The notes under the pieces: generated by a model
Database searches by the model: none
Told to the model about the DNA's origin: nothing
What the model saw: only the letters and a program-made list of their open reading frames with translations
From: Novosphingobium sp. MD-1
GTDB lineage: Bacteria; Pseudomonadota; Alphaproteobacteria; Sphingomonadales; Sphingomonadaceae
Assembly (NCBI RefSeq): GCF_001014975.1
Contig: NZ_BBXA01000020.1
Coordinates: 342,084-406,083 of the forward strand
DNA length: 64,000 bases
Direction: 5' to 3'
Made by a program: the position numbers and the translations under genes
Shown: positions 51,721 through 60,430 of the stretch, piece after piece
Layout of the letters: every line of letters starts with the position of its first letter
Position numbering within the stretch: position 1 is the stretch's first letter

Positions 51721-54700
51721 GCGAGTATCGCCTTGCCGAGAAACCCGCGCTCGATGCGCTGGTGAGCATGGGCTGGCAGGCGCTGTCGCCAGCCGCCGCC
51801 CTGGCGATGCGGGTGGAAGAGAACCGGGTCATCCTCAAGCCCGTGCTGATCGCGGCGCTGCGCGACCTCAACGGCATTGGCGAGGCCGACGCCGAGGCGA
51901 TCTATGCCGACCTTGCCACCCTGTCCGACAACGAGGATTGGCAGCGCAAGCTGCGCGGCGGCTATTCCCGTCGCCTGACCGGCGAGAACCGCGATAGCCC
52001 GATCGCGCTGATCGACTTCAAGCAACCCAGCCGCAACCGCTTCCACGTCACCCGCCAGTTCCACGTCGCCGCCCAGCGCCCGCGCATCCCCGACCTGGTG
52101 CTGTTCGTGAACGGCATCCCACTGGTGGTGATCGAGGCCAAGTCGCCGCTGAAAGCCACGGCGCGGGCAGAGGAAGCCTTCGAGCAGATCAAGCAGTATG
52201 AGCGCGACATCCCGCGCCTGTTCGCGTCCAACGCCTTCAACGTGGTCACCGATGGCATGGCAACGTTCTACGGCGCGACGGGCAGTCCGGCGCAGTTCTA
52301 CGCCCCGTGGCCCGACCCCTGGCCCCGGACCCGCGCGGACTTCCCGGACGACCTGTCGAAGGACCTGTGGTGCCTGTGCGAGCCGTCGCGCCTGCTCGAC
52401 CTACTGGCGCACTTCATCGTGTTCGAGGTGGACCAGGAAAAGGGCCGCAAGATCAAGAAGGTCTGCCGCTACCAGCAGTTCCGCGCCGTCAACAAGGCCG
52501 TGCAACGGGTTGCAGCGGGCGAGCACCGCAAGGGCCTGATCTGGCACACGCAGGGGTCGGGCAAGAGCCTGACCATGGTGTTCCTCGCGCTCAAGCTGAA
52601 AACCCACCTGACGCTCGACGCCCCCAGCCTCGCCAACCCCAACATCCTTGTGCTGACCGACCGGATCGACCTCGACAACCAGATCAGCGGCACCTTCGTC
52701 GCCTGCGGCCTACCCAACCCGGCGCGGTGCGGATCGGTGGCGGCGCTGCGCGAGGCGGTGAACCGGGGCGGCAACGGGCAGATCCTGCTCTCCACCATCT
52801 TCAAGTTCGCCGGATCGAAGGAGGCCATCCCCAACTCGGCCAACTGGATCGTGCTGGTGGACGAATGCCACCGAACGCAGGAAAAGGACCTGGGTGCGTT
52901 CCTGGCCGCGACGCTGCCCGATGCCCATTTCTACGGCTTCACCGGCACGCCGATCAAATCGACCGACAAGGACACCTACGCCCGGTTCAGCGTGGCCGGC
53001 GAAGGCTATCTCGACAAATACGGGATCGACGATGCCGTGCGCGACGGGGCCACGGTGCCCATCTTCTATGAAGGCCGCAAAGCCGATTGGGCGATCAACG
53101 AGGCCGAGATCGACATCCTGTTCGACCGCTGGTTCGTGGACCTGCCTGACGACAAGCGCGAGGAACTGAAGCGCAAGGGTCTGACCCTTGCGACCATCGC
53201 CAAGCACCCCGAACGCGTGCGCCTGATCGCGCTCGACATCTGGGAGCACTTCAAGACGGTGTGCCGGCCGGATGGCTTCAAGGCGCAGATCGTGGCGGTG
53301 GATCGCGAGGCGGTGATTCTCTACCGCGCCGCCCTGTCCAAGGTGATCGCCGCCGATCTGGCCAGGGACGGCATGGAGGCCGAGGCGGCGCAGACACAGG
53401 CCGACGCGATGATCGCCTGCGTGTTCTCGAAGAGCCAGGAGGATGACAAACCGAGCGGTAACCCGGACGTGCAGGCGCTGCGCGACGGGCTGAAAGCGTT
53501 CTATCTCGATGCCGAAGCCGAGAAGAACGCCAAGGACGGGTTCAAGGCATACGGGGCACAGCCCAGCTTCCTGATCGTGTGCGACAAGCTGCTGACGGGG
53601 TTCGACGCCCCCATCGAACACGTCATGTATCTCGACAAGCCCCTGAGGGAGCACAACCTTCTCCAGGCCATCGCCCGGACCAACCGCACCTGTTCCATCA
53701 CCCTGCCGAACGGGGTGGAGATCACCAAGCCCAATGGCCGGATCGTCGATTACATAGGCGTCACCAGCCATCTGGACGAGGCGCTGAAGTCCTACCGCGC
53801 CGACGACGTAGAAAACGCGCTGCGCGACATCGCCGTGCTGCGCAACGACCTCAGGGAAGCCCACGCCCGCTACCGAGCGCAGAAACGCGCCATGAGGCTG
53901 GACGGCATGGACGAGAAAGCCGCCGCCTATGCCGCCGCCGCCATCGCGGCGAATGGCCGGGAGGATGAATGGTTCGATCTTCAGCGCCTGACCCGAACCT
54001 TCATCAGGGCCTATGGCAACCTCTCGCCCGACCCCGCCATCCTTGACTTCACCCGTGAAGTGAAATGGGCAGCGGCGTTCCTGCGGCTGGCCATGCAGGC
54101 CATCGCCAAGGACGAAAGCCTCGACCACCGCAGCTATACCGGCAAGATCAGGGACATGCTGGAGGCGCACGTCCATGTGACGGGTCTTTCCACCACGATC
54201 CGGCTGCGCGACATCACCGACCCCAACTTCGCCGACGACTTCGACACGGAAGAAAAGTCTGACGCCGAGTTGCAGGAAGCCTTCGTGCGCAAGGCCGCCG
54301 AGCTTCGCCGCGTCACCCGTGAACTGGTGGACAAGAACCCCGCGCAGTATGGCCGCTTCTCCGAACGGGTGCTGGAGATCATCCGCCGCTTCGAGGCGGG
54401 CCAGATCGCCGCCGCCGACGGCTTGGCCGACTTCGAGGACCTGACCGGCGACATTCAGGCCGAACAGGGCGCGCACGCCGATCTTGGCATGGACGAGAAC
54501 GCCTTCTCGATCTTGCGCATCATGGAGGCCATCGCCCCGGATACCGCGCACGACACGTTGCGGATTGCCGCTACCGCCATCGGCGCGGTCTATGCCGAAG
54601 CCGCCGCGACGCAGCCCGCGTTTGGCCACATGGAGGCCTACCTCCGGTCCTTGCGCCAGCAGGTTCGCCGCATCCTGACCGAGCATGGCATCGGCGAAAC

Positions 54701-54761
54701 CAAGGCCATCCGCGAGCAGGTCGAGGAGTTTGCCATCAACGCCTATGGGGGCGGAACCTGA
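51717..54761 (+). CDS. hsdR: type I restriction endonuclease/translocase subunit
   Basis: 1014 aa, full length. N-terminal PD-ExK nuclease with IPLVVIEAKSP (about residue 136), SF2 motor with Walker A TQGSGKSLTM (about residue 280), Walker B VLVDECHR (DECH, about residue 380), GFTGTPIK (motif III) and a C-terminal helical domain. Intact motifs suggest an active enzyme. It overlaps hsdS and the metallopeptidase gene. Confidence 0.96.
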   Translation: MSEYRLAEKPALDALVSMGWQALSPAAALAMRVEENRVILKPVLIAALRDLNGIGEADAEAIYADLATLSDNEDWQRKLRGGYSRRLTGENRDSPIALIDFKQPSRNRFHVTRQFHVAAQRPRIPDLVLFVNGIPLVVIEAKSPLKATARAEEAFEQIKQYERDIPRLFASNAFNVVTDGMATFYGATGSPAQFYAPWPDPWPRTRADFPDDLSKDLWCLCEPSRLLDLLAHFIVFEVDQEKGRKIKKVCRYQQFRAVNKAVQRVAAGEHRKGLIWHTQGSGKSLTMVFLALKLKTHLTLDAPSLANPNILVLTDRIDLDNQISGTFVACGLPNPARCGSVAALREAVNRGGNGQILLSTIFKFAGSKEAIPNSANWIVLVDECHRTQEKDLGAFLAATLPDAHFYGFTGTPIKSTDKDTYARFSVAGEGYLDKYGIDDAVRDGATVPIFYEGRKADWAINEAEIDILFDRWFVDLPDDKREELKRKGLTLATIAKHPERVRLIALDIWEHFKTVCRPDGFKAQIVAVDREAVILYRAALSKVIAADLARDGMEAEAAQTQADAMIACVFSKSQEDDKPSGNPDVQALRDGLKAFYLDAEAEKNAKDGFKAYGAQPSFLIVCDKLLTGFDAPIEHVMYLDKPLREHNLLQAIARTNRTCSITLPNGVEITKPNGRIVDYIGVTSHLDEALKSYRADDVENALRDIAVLRNDLREAHARYRAQKRAMRLDGMDEKAAAYAAAAIAANGREDEWFDLQRLTRTFIRAYGNLSPDPAILDFTREVKWAAAFLRLAMQAIAKDESLDHRSYTGKIRDMLEAHVHVTGLSTTIRLRDITDPNFADDFDTEEKSDAELQEAFVRKAAELRRVTRELVDKNPAQYGRFSERVLEIIRRFEAGQIAAADGLADFEDLTGDIQAEQGAHADLGMDENAFSILRIMEAIAPDTAHDTLRIAATAIGAVYAEAAATQPAFGHMEAYLRSLRQQVRRILTEHGIGETKAIREQVEEFAINAYGGGT

Positions 54762-55507
54762 TGCCGACGCTCCGAATTGGGCGGGCCGAGATCGCCTACG
54801 AGCTTCGCCGCAGCGCCTGCGCCACCGAACGGCGCATCACCGTCACGCCCGGCCCAGGCAGACAGGCCATGGTCGAGGTGCTGGCACTCACCACCGATGA
54901 CGATGACGACATTGCGGGCTTCCTCGATCGCAAGCGCCAATGGCTGTTCAACACCATGCGCGACATGGAGCGGATCACAGCCAGCCGTCACGCCGTGCCG
55001 CGATTCGCAACCGGCTCCAAGATACCCTACCGGGGGCGTAACATGCCGCTGACAGTCCGTCGCAGCGATGCAGAGCGGGCGACTGTCACCTACCGCAACG
55101 GCTTCATCGTCGATCTGCCGCACTGGACCGGTGACGATCCCAGCCAGCTCGTCGCCAGCGAGTTGAAACACTGGTTGAAGCAGCGCGCACGGCGAGACGT
55201 GAGCGAGATCGCCACAGCCATCAGCAAGAAGCACAGCCTCGCACCCCGTTCCATCCGCGTGGCAGACTTCGCCAACGGCTGGGGATCATGCGGCGCGGAA
55301 GGTAACGTGCTCATCAACTGGCATCTGATCTTCGCGCCAAGGAAGGTGCTGGAATACGTGGTTGTCCATGAACTGGCCCACTTGCGGCACAGGTCGCATG
55401 GCCCAGAGTTCTGGGATTTTCTGGGACGGCTATTCCCCGACTTTCCTCTCTCCAAAGCCTGGCTTGAACGGCATCAGGGCACCCTGTCCGACCAGTTCCT
55501 CCGATGA
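54761..55507 (+). CDS. YgjP-like metallopeptidase (DUF45/M48-like)
   Basis: 248 aa. Zinc motif HELAHLRHRSHGPEFW near the C terminus with HExxH followed by a third ligand, after FANGWGSCGAEGNVLINWHL, the YgjP/DUF45 pattern. Such genes often end type I restriction operons; function is not established, perhaps in turnover of restriction subunits. Its ATG overlaps the hsdR stop by one base. Confidence 0.88.
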   Translation: MPTLRIGRAEIAYELRRSACATERRITVTPGPGRQAMVEVLALTTDDDDDIAGFLDRKRQWLFNTMRDMERITASRHAVPRFATGSKIPYRGRNMPLTVRRSDAERATVTYRNGFIVDLPHWTGDDPSQLVASELKHWLKQRARRDVSEIATAISKKHSLAPRSIRVADFANGWGSCGAEGNVLINWHLIFAPRKVLEYVVVHELAHLRHRSHGPEFWDFLGRLFPDFPLSKAWLERHQGTLSDQFLR

Positions 55508-55575
55508 TCCATGCACGGGAACAGAAGGCATCGTGGGCTGGAGCGAGCGTGCAAGTACGATAACCGTCATCACCG

Positions 55576-56874
55576 TCAGCGCTTCGCAGCCGAACGGATC
55601 GGCGTGATATTCTCCGCGACGCCAGACAGCGAAGGCGCGGCGAAACGACCCCATGCTTCCATGAGCGAGCGGCGCATGTCGCGCAAATCGGTACGTAGAT
55701 AGGCTTGTTCCGTCGTGGTGCCGACACGGTGTGCCAGCGCCATTTCCGCCACCATGGCCGGAATGGTTGGCATCCTTTCGGCAGCCCAGTCCCGAAATGC
55801 GGAGCGAAAGCCATGCACGGTTTCCGATCGGCCCGCCGTGCGCATGGCCTTTGTCAGTGACATGTCAGACAGCGGCCCGCCCCGCACGCCAGCAAAAATC
55901 AGGCCCTTGCGCATATCCTTCGAGGCATAGGCATCGAGCAGCGCCACGGCGGCATCGCACAGAGTGATGACGTGCCCCTCTTTCATCTTCATGACTGACG
56001 CCGGGCGCGTCCATTTGCGGGCCTCAAGGTCCATTTGCTCCCAGGTCGCCTGCCGCACCTCCCCCGATCGCGCGGCGGTGAGGATAGCGAACAACACGGC
56101 ATGCCGACTGGCGCTAACCCCCTTTTCGAGTTCGCCCGCAAAGAATGTGGGCACTTCAGCAAATGGCATCGCGGCAAAGTTGCCACCACGCGCCTGTTTG
56201 GAAAGGCCGGTACGCAGTTCGCGGACGTCCGGCAGCGCGTCGGTGCGCCAGCCGCGCGCCTTGGCGAAAGCAAGCACCTGCCCGATGCGGCTGCGCACCT
56301 TGCGGGCCATGACGGGCTTGCTGGTCCAGATCGGGGCAAGCGCGGCGATAACGTCCGCACTGCCGATCGCGTTGACTTTCAACGCCCCCAACTTGGGGTT
56401 AGCATGTTCTTCGAGCGAAGCCTTGAAGGCGTTGGCCGTGCGATCACTCCAGCCGGACGACAACGCCTTGTGTGCTTCCGTCACTGCCTCGGCAAAGCTG
56501 GGCACCTTTACCCGTTGCCGATCTCGCTCGACCTTAGGGTCACTCCCGGACTTCGCCAGCTTGCGTAGCGCAGCCGCCTTTTCTCGTGCTTCAGCCAGAG
56601 ACAGGCTCTTGCGCAACATCAGAGGTATATCGGTCAGTCGGGCATCGTCCCTACCGAAGGCTGTACTGCCCAGGCCGTCAACATCGACAGCACCAAGACC
56701 TATGTCCCGGCGCTTGCCATCCACCTGCACACGAAGCATCCACGATTTAGTGCCGCTGGGCGCGACCAGCAGGAACAGGCCATCGCCATCCTGATAGGCG
56801 CGCTTCACCGGTTTCCCAGACGATCCGAATCCGGGCTTGGCATTGCGAACCTTGGCAGCGGTGAGTTTCCCCAC
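55576..56874 (-). CDS. tyrosine-type site-specific integrase
   Basis: 432 aa of the DUF4102/P4-type group. The N-terminal arm-binding domain (LTAAKVRNAKPGFGSSGKPV, DGDGLFLLVAPSGTKSWMLR) is followed by a core-binding domain and a C-terminal catalytic domain with Arg269 (TAARSGEVRQATW), His354 and Arg357 (VHGFRSAFRDW), His382 (LAHRVG) and the nucleophile Tyr392 (EQAYLRTD). All catalytic residues are present. GTG start at 56874. The gene's 5' end is 145 bp from attR, unlike P4-type islands where the integrase usually abuts the tRNA. Confidence 0.95.
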   Translation of the reverse strand: MGKLTAAKVRNAKPGFGSSGKPVKRAYQDGDGLFLLVAPSGTKSWMLRVQVDGKRRDIGLGAVDVDGLGSTAFGRDDARLTDIPLMLRKSLSLAEAREKAAALRKLAKSGSDPKVERDRQRVKVPSFAEAVTEAHKALSSGWSDRTANAFKASLEEHANPKLGALKVNAIGSADVIAALAPIWTSKPVMARKVRSRIGQVLAFAKARGWRTDALPDVRELRTGLSKQARGGNFAAMPFAEVPTFFAGELEKGVSASRHAVLFAILTAARSGEVRQATWEQMDLEARKWTRPASVMKMKEGHVITLCDAAVALLDAYASKDMRKGLIFAGVRGGPLSDMSLTKAMRTAGRSETVHGFRSAFRDWAAERMPTIPAMVAEMALAHRVGTTTEQAYLRTDLRDMRRSLMEAWGRFAAPSLSGVAENITPIRSAAKR

Positions 56875-56890
56875 ACTTTTCTCCCCACAT
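56870..56890. repeat. right copy of shared end motif (possible integrase arm site)
   Basis: CCCACACTTTTCTCCCCACA followed by T, nearly matching 43201-43219. A further CCCCCACAC follows at 56894. The repeats span the integrase start codon, so integrase binding here could autoregulate it. Confidence 0.5.
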
Positions 56891-57018
56891 TTGCCCCCAC
56901 ACGATATTGCCGCTTCTGACGAACGTCAACGGCAGTGGACGGAATGGCAGAGATATAAAACATCGAATTTACATGATTTTATTGGTCAACCTCGGAGCAC
57001 GACGGAACATTGTAATAG

Positions 57019-57037
57019 TCCTCGTCGGGCATCCAAA
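57019..57037. other. attR, tRNA 3'-end duplication
   Basis: Identical 19-bp copy of 43126-43144. Only the tRNA tail is present, so it marks the right junction of the element and is not a second tRNA gene. Confidence 0.9.
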
Positions 57038-57161
57038 CTCCCCCTATGAAATCATAACCTTGTGCAATGGCTAGCGCGATTGCGGCGTTGCCCATTGCGT
57101 GCGCCGTCGCCGCTCCCTGCCCCCAACCAGGTCCCGTCAGATAGCCCGCCCGGGCGCGTGA

Positions 57162-58325
57162 TCAGCGCTTGTGGCGGCGTTGCGCTTCGGCGCGCAGGGC
57201 GGGGCCGTGTTCGTCGATGGCGGGCGGATGCGCGAGGTCTCGTGCCGGCATGGCGGCGAAACGGATGGGCAGGCGCATTTCCACATAGCCGCCTTCGGTC
57301 GGATGGTCGCGATGGTGGAAGAAATCCACCGCGGCCAGGTGCGGATCGCGGCGGATATCCTGCAGATCGCGCACTTCCATGCAGGGAACGCCCGCCGCGT
57401 TCAGGATCCGGACCCATTCCGCGCTGGTGCGGGCGGGCGTGCGCCGGGCGATCTCGGCATAAAGCAGGCTGACATTGCGCAGCCGGTCGAGATCGGTGGC
57501 GAAGCGCGGGTCGTCGAACACCTCGGTCGCTTCCAGAACCTCGAACACGCGGGCGATCGTGTGCGCGGTATAGGGGACGATGCTGACCCAGCCGTCGCGC
57601 GTGGGAAAGGGCTGGCGATGGGGATCGACCTGGCGCGGATAGCCGGCGGGTTGCACCGGATCGTCATGGACCTCGCCATAGAGGTGCTCCTGCAGCATGA
57701 ACTGCGCGAAGCATTCGAACATCGGCACTTCGACCAGCTGCCCCTCGCCGGTGCGCTGGCGGTGGAACAGCGCCGCCAGCACGGCCTGGGTGCCATAGAG
57801 GCCCGAAACCTTGTCGGCGATCAGCGAGGGCACGAAGCGGGGCCGGGCATCGCCATCGGCGCGCGGCAGCAGCGTGGTGGTGCCGGTCGCGGCCTGGATC
57901 ACGTCGTCATAGGCCTGCAGGCCGGCATAGGGGCCGTCCGATCCGAAGCCCACGCAATGGACATAGATGATGTCGGGGCGGATGGCCCTGACCGATTCGT
58001 AGTCGAACCCCAGGCGGGCGATGCCGGCACCGCGCACGTTGTGAACGAACACGTCGGCATCGGCGAGCAGGCCGCGCATGACCTCCGCATCGGCCGGCTG
58101 CTTCAGGTCGAGCGCGATCGAGCGCTTGCCCCGGTTCAGCGTCATGTGCACCGGCCCCATGCCGCGCCCCTGCTTCGGCCGTCCCGCCTGCCGCATCTGA
58201 TCACCTTCGGGCGGTTCGACCTTGATCACGTCCGCGCCCATGTCCGCCAGCATCTGCGTGGCATAGGGGCCGAACACCACCGTGGTCAGGTCGATCACGC
58301 GAATGTTTTCAAGCAGGGTGGTCAT
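57162..58325 (-). CDS. CaiB/BaiF-family CoA transferase
   Basis: 387 aa class III CoA transferase. Opening IRVIDLTTVVFGPYATQMLADMG and VIKVEPPEGDQMR, and SIALDLKQPADAEV are family hallmarks. The catalytic Asp lies in IADKVSGLYGTQAVLAAL. It moves CoA between carboxylic acids by a covalent acyl intermediate; substrate unknown. Downstream of a GST with an ATGA overlap, so the two form an operon. Confidence 0.92.
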   Translation of the reverse strand: MTTLLENIRVIDLTTVVFGPYATQMLADMGADVIKVEPPEGDQMRQAGRPKQGRGMGPVHMTLNRGKRSIALDLKQPADAEVMRGLLADADVFVHNVRGAGIARLGFDYESVRAIRPDIIYVHCVGFGSDGPYAGLQAYDDVIQAATGTTTLLPRADGDARPRFVPSLIADKVSGLYGTQAVLAALFHRQRTGEGQLVEVPMFECFAQFMLQEHLYGEVHDDPVQPAGYPRQVDPHRQPFPTRDGWVSIVPYTAHTIARVFEVLEATEVFDDPRFATDLDRLRNVSLLYAEIARRTPARTSAEWVRILNAAGVPCMEVRDLQDIRRDPHLAAVDFFHHRDHPTEGGYVEMRLPIRFAAMPARDLAHPPAIDEHGPALRAEAQRRHKR

Positions 58326-58960
58326 GCCGCGAAATCTCCATCGGTGCCTTGTGCCGCCCGTGCGCGGCGATAGCCGTCGCGCTGTTCCAGCCGCTCCCAG
58401 TACGCGGCGATCTGCGGCGGATAATCGCGGTCGAGCCGCAGCGTGCGTGCCAGCAGGAGCGCATAGCCCACCGAAATGTCGGCGGCGGTGAACCGGCCTC
58501 CCGCCACATAGTCGCGCTGTTCGAGCAGCGCCGCCAGCCCGCGCAGCCGCGCCCGGTACCAGCGGGCATAGTCCTCCGCCACTTGCGGCACCCGCCGTTC
58601 GGCCGGCTCCAGCCGTGAATAGCGCAGCACCAGCGTTTGCGGAAAGGTCAGCGTCGCCTCACCGTAGGACAGCGCGTTGAGATAATCGCCGAAGCCGGGC
58701 TCGTCGCGGCCGATCTCCAGCCGTCCGCCGCCGTGGCGCGTGGCCAGATACTGCACGATCGCCGGCGATTCGGTCATCCGCACCGCGCCCTCCTGGTAGA
58801 ACGGGATGGTCCCCAGCGGGTTGATCTCGAGAAATCCCGGCTCCAGCAGGCGCGGCGGAAACGGCAGAAGCTTCAGCTCGTAGTCCAGTTCCAGCTCCTC
58901 CAGCATCCACAGCACGCGGAACGAGCGCGCATCGGCGCAGTGATAGAGCACGGGTTTCAT
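58322..58960 (-). CDS. glutathione S-transferase family protein
   Basis: 212 aa with thioredoxin-fold N terminus (MKPVLYHCADARSFRVLWML) and an all-helical C-terminal half. INPLGTIPFYQEGAVRMTES contains the cis-Pro and the Glu-Ser glutathione-binding pair. Resembles theta/beta-like bacterial GSTs. Paired with a CoA transferase, suggesting breakdown of an acid or aromatic compound. Start ATG at 58960; the longer frame upstream is not protein-like. Confidence 0.88.
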   Translation of the reverse strand: MKPVLYHCADARSFRVLWMLEELELDYELKLLPFPPRLLEPGFLEINPLGTIPFYQEGAVRMTESPAIVQYLATRHGGGRLEIGRDEPGFGDYLNALSYGEATLTFPQTLVLRYSRLEPAERRVPQVAEDYARWYRARLRGLAALLEQRDYVAGGRFTAADISVGYALLLARTLRLDRDYPPQIAAYWERLEQRDGYRRARAAQGTDGDFAA

Positions 58961-58987
58961 GGGCACCTCTCCGTGGCGCGGGTCGCG

Positions 58988-59005
58988 TTTAATCGAATGA
59001 TTAAA
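58988..59005. promoter_or_regulatory. candidate operator upstream of the GST/CoA-transferase operon
   Basis: Perfect palindrome TTTAATC-GAAT-GATTAAA, 28 bp upstream of the GST start, AT-rich within GC-rich DNA. Position and symmetry fit a repressor site (TetR or MarR type). The regulator is not in the window nearby. Confidence 0.5.
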
Positions 59006-59091
59006 TCGGTGGGCCCGGCGTTGCAAACCTCGCGTGCCGTTTCGCCCCGAAAAAGAACCGGGAAAGGGCGCAGACCAAAAAAAGGCCGGCC

Positions 59092-59119
59092 AAAAAAAAG
59101 GCCGGCAGAGCCGGCCTTT
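59092..59119 (-). terminator. strong intrinsic terminator, minus strand
   Basis: Stem GCCGGCC extended by AAA/TTT (59097-59106 with 59110-59119), 3-nt loop, followed on the minus strand by a run of eight T. The only gene it could end from this side is the cytochrome c gene, which already has its own terminator at 59252-59288. Confidence 0.75.
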
Positions 59120-59251
59120 GGAAGTTTGGGAGAGGATGCCTGAAAGGCCCGTCCTATGTGCCGTCGGACCGGTTCTTTCGCAAGTGCGAAGGACGAGCGC
59201 TGAGTTGCATAATTTGCAAGTATGGGATGTCGCCTGCCCGCAAAGGCCACG
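59120..59251 (-). other. intergenic segment between two terminators, possible small RNA
   Basis: No convincing protein-coding frame. It contains a palindrome TTGCATAATTTGCAA (59205-59219) and a small hairpin TCGCAAGTGCGA. A minus-strand transcript starting near the palindrome and ending at 59092 would be about 100-110 nt. Speculative; the rest of the 58961-59313 gap holds only the operator and the terminators. Confidence 0.3.
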
Positions 59252-59288
59252 AAAAAGGGGCATCCGGACCGGCCGGACGCCCCTTTTT
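59252..59288. terminator. bidirectional terminator after cytochrome c gene
   Basis: Hairpin AAAAAGGGGC...GCCCCTTTTT with inner CCGG/CCGG pairing, 26 bp beyond the cytochrome c stop. A5 and T5 tracts on opposite sides allow termination on both strands. Confidence 0.8.
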
Positions 59289-59313
59289 GCAGGCTGCCTT
59301 GCGGAAAGGCGGC

Positions 59314-60204
59314 TTACTTCTTGGTCTTGAGATAGGCGATCACGTCGGCCCGGTCCTGCGCGCTGGGCAGGCCGGCGAAGGTCATCTTGGTGCCGGCGGC
59401 GAACTTGGCCGGGCCAGACAGCCAGGCGTCGAGCGTCGCGTCGTCCCAGTTGCCACCCTTGGCCTTGAGCGCGTCGGAGAAAGCGAAGCCGCCACGGTCG
59501 CCAGCGACCTTCTCGCCGGCAATGCCGAACAGGTTGGGGCCGATGCCGTTGGCGCCGCCCTGGTCGATGGTGTGGCAGGCCTTGCACTTGGCGAAGATCT
59601 TCTCGCCCTTGGCGGCATCGCCCACCACGGCTGCGGCGGCCGGCGCGGCGCCGGCGGCCGGAACCGCCTCAGGCGCGGGCAGCGGCAGGTTGGAGCCCTT
59701 GGTGTTGAGATAGAGGATCACGTCGGCGCGGTCCTGCGGATTGGCGATGCCGGCGAAGGTCATCTTGGTGCCGTCCGCGAACTTCTTGGGGTTGGTCAGC
59801 CATTCGTCGAGGCTGGCGAAATCCCACTTGCCGCCCTTGGCCTTGAGCGCGTCGGAGAAGGCGAAGCCGCCACGGCCCGATGCCATGGCATCGCCCACGA
59901 TTTCATAGAGATTCGGGCCGATGCCGTTGGCCGCGCCCTGATCGATGGTGTGGCAGGCCTTGCACTTGGCGAAGATCGCCTCGCCCTTGGCGGCATCCGC
60001 CTTGGCCAGACGGTTGGCGATCGGTTCGAGCGCCGCCGCGCCGGCGCCGCCTTCGGCTTCCACGCCTTCGATGGCGTAACCCGCCTTTTCGGGGGCATGG
60101 TGCTTGTCAGCCATGAAATAGTGGCTGGAAAGGCTGGAAAGCCCCAGTGCCACGATCCCGCCGAACAAGGTCCAACCGGCGATGGTATTGAAACGGTCGT
60201 CCAT
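59314..60204 (-). CDS. membrane-anchored diheme cytochrome c (duplicated domain)
   Basis: 296 aa from the ATG at 60204 (MDDRFNTIAGW). One N-terminal membrane helix (GWTLFGGIVALGLSSLSSHY) anchors two consecutive class I cytochrome c domains with CKACH at residues 81-85 and 207-211. Each domain carries the axial Met in GTKMTFAG. The two are highly similar and joined by an Ala/Pro linker (LPLPAPEAVPAAGAAPAAAA), so they arose by duplication. Probably shuttles electrons between the bc1 complex and a terminal oxidase, like cytochrome c552/cy. Divergent from pheA. Confidence 0.92.
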   Translation of the reverse strand: MDDRFNTIAGWTLFGGIVALGLSSLSSHYFMADKHHAPEKAGYAIEGVEAEGGAGAAALEPIANRLAKADAAKGEAIFAKCKACHTIDQGAANGIGPNLYEIVGDAMASGRGGFAFSDALKAKGGKWDFASLDEWLTNPKKFADGTKMTFAGIANPQDRADVILYLNTKGSNLPLPAPEAVPAAGAAPAAAAVVGDAAKGEKIFAKCKACHTIDQGGANGIGPNLFGIAGEKVAGDRGGFAFSDALKAKGGNWDDATLDAWLSGPAKFAAGTKMTFAGLPSAQDRADVIAYLKTKK

Positions 60205-60430
60205 TCCCTGCCCCACTTGGCGCCCGCCGACCCCATTGCCGGCCCCCAGCGCAATTTTGGCCGCTCTAGTCAGGCCTCCGCGCGCACGCAAGAGCGATTG
60301 CGCCGATGACGCCGCAAAGAATGCGAACAACGATGCCCGATCGCCCCCGGTTCGCGGGGGATTCGTGCCCCGGCGATGGCCGAATTGTGGGTTGCCGCGT
60401 GGCCGGTCGCGGCCTAATCGCCGGCGCATC

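Larger units (their letters stand above)
43126..57037. mobile_element. 13.9-kb integrative element in tRNA-Gln with type I restriction cargo
   Basis: Bounded by a perfect 19-bp direct repeat (43126-43144 and 57019-57037) that equals the 3' end of tRNA-Gln. The tyrosine integrase gene lies next to the right end. Inside are, on the minus strand, an Xis/AlpA-like gene, small regulators, a Toprim protein, a RecA-fold ATPase and a DUF2280 protein; on the plus strand, an hsdM-rhuM-hsdS-hsdR-metallopeptidase operon; and a tRNA-Arg(TCT). No capsid, portal, tail, large terminase or conjugation genes are present. Distance between repeat copies is 13,893 bp. It looks like a satellite or other small integrative element rather than a complete prophage. 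Confidence 0.9.

Noticed and set aside
57019..57037. Second tRNA-Gln gene at the right end of the element
   Set aside because: Only the last 17 tRNA bases plus two are present; no D arm or anticodon, so it is an attachment-site duplication.
43126..57037. Complete prophage
   Set aside because: No capsid, portal, tail, lysis or large terminase genes could be found in any frame of the element.
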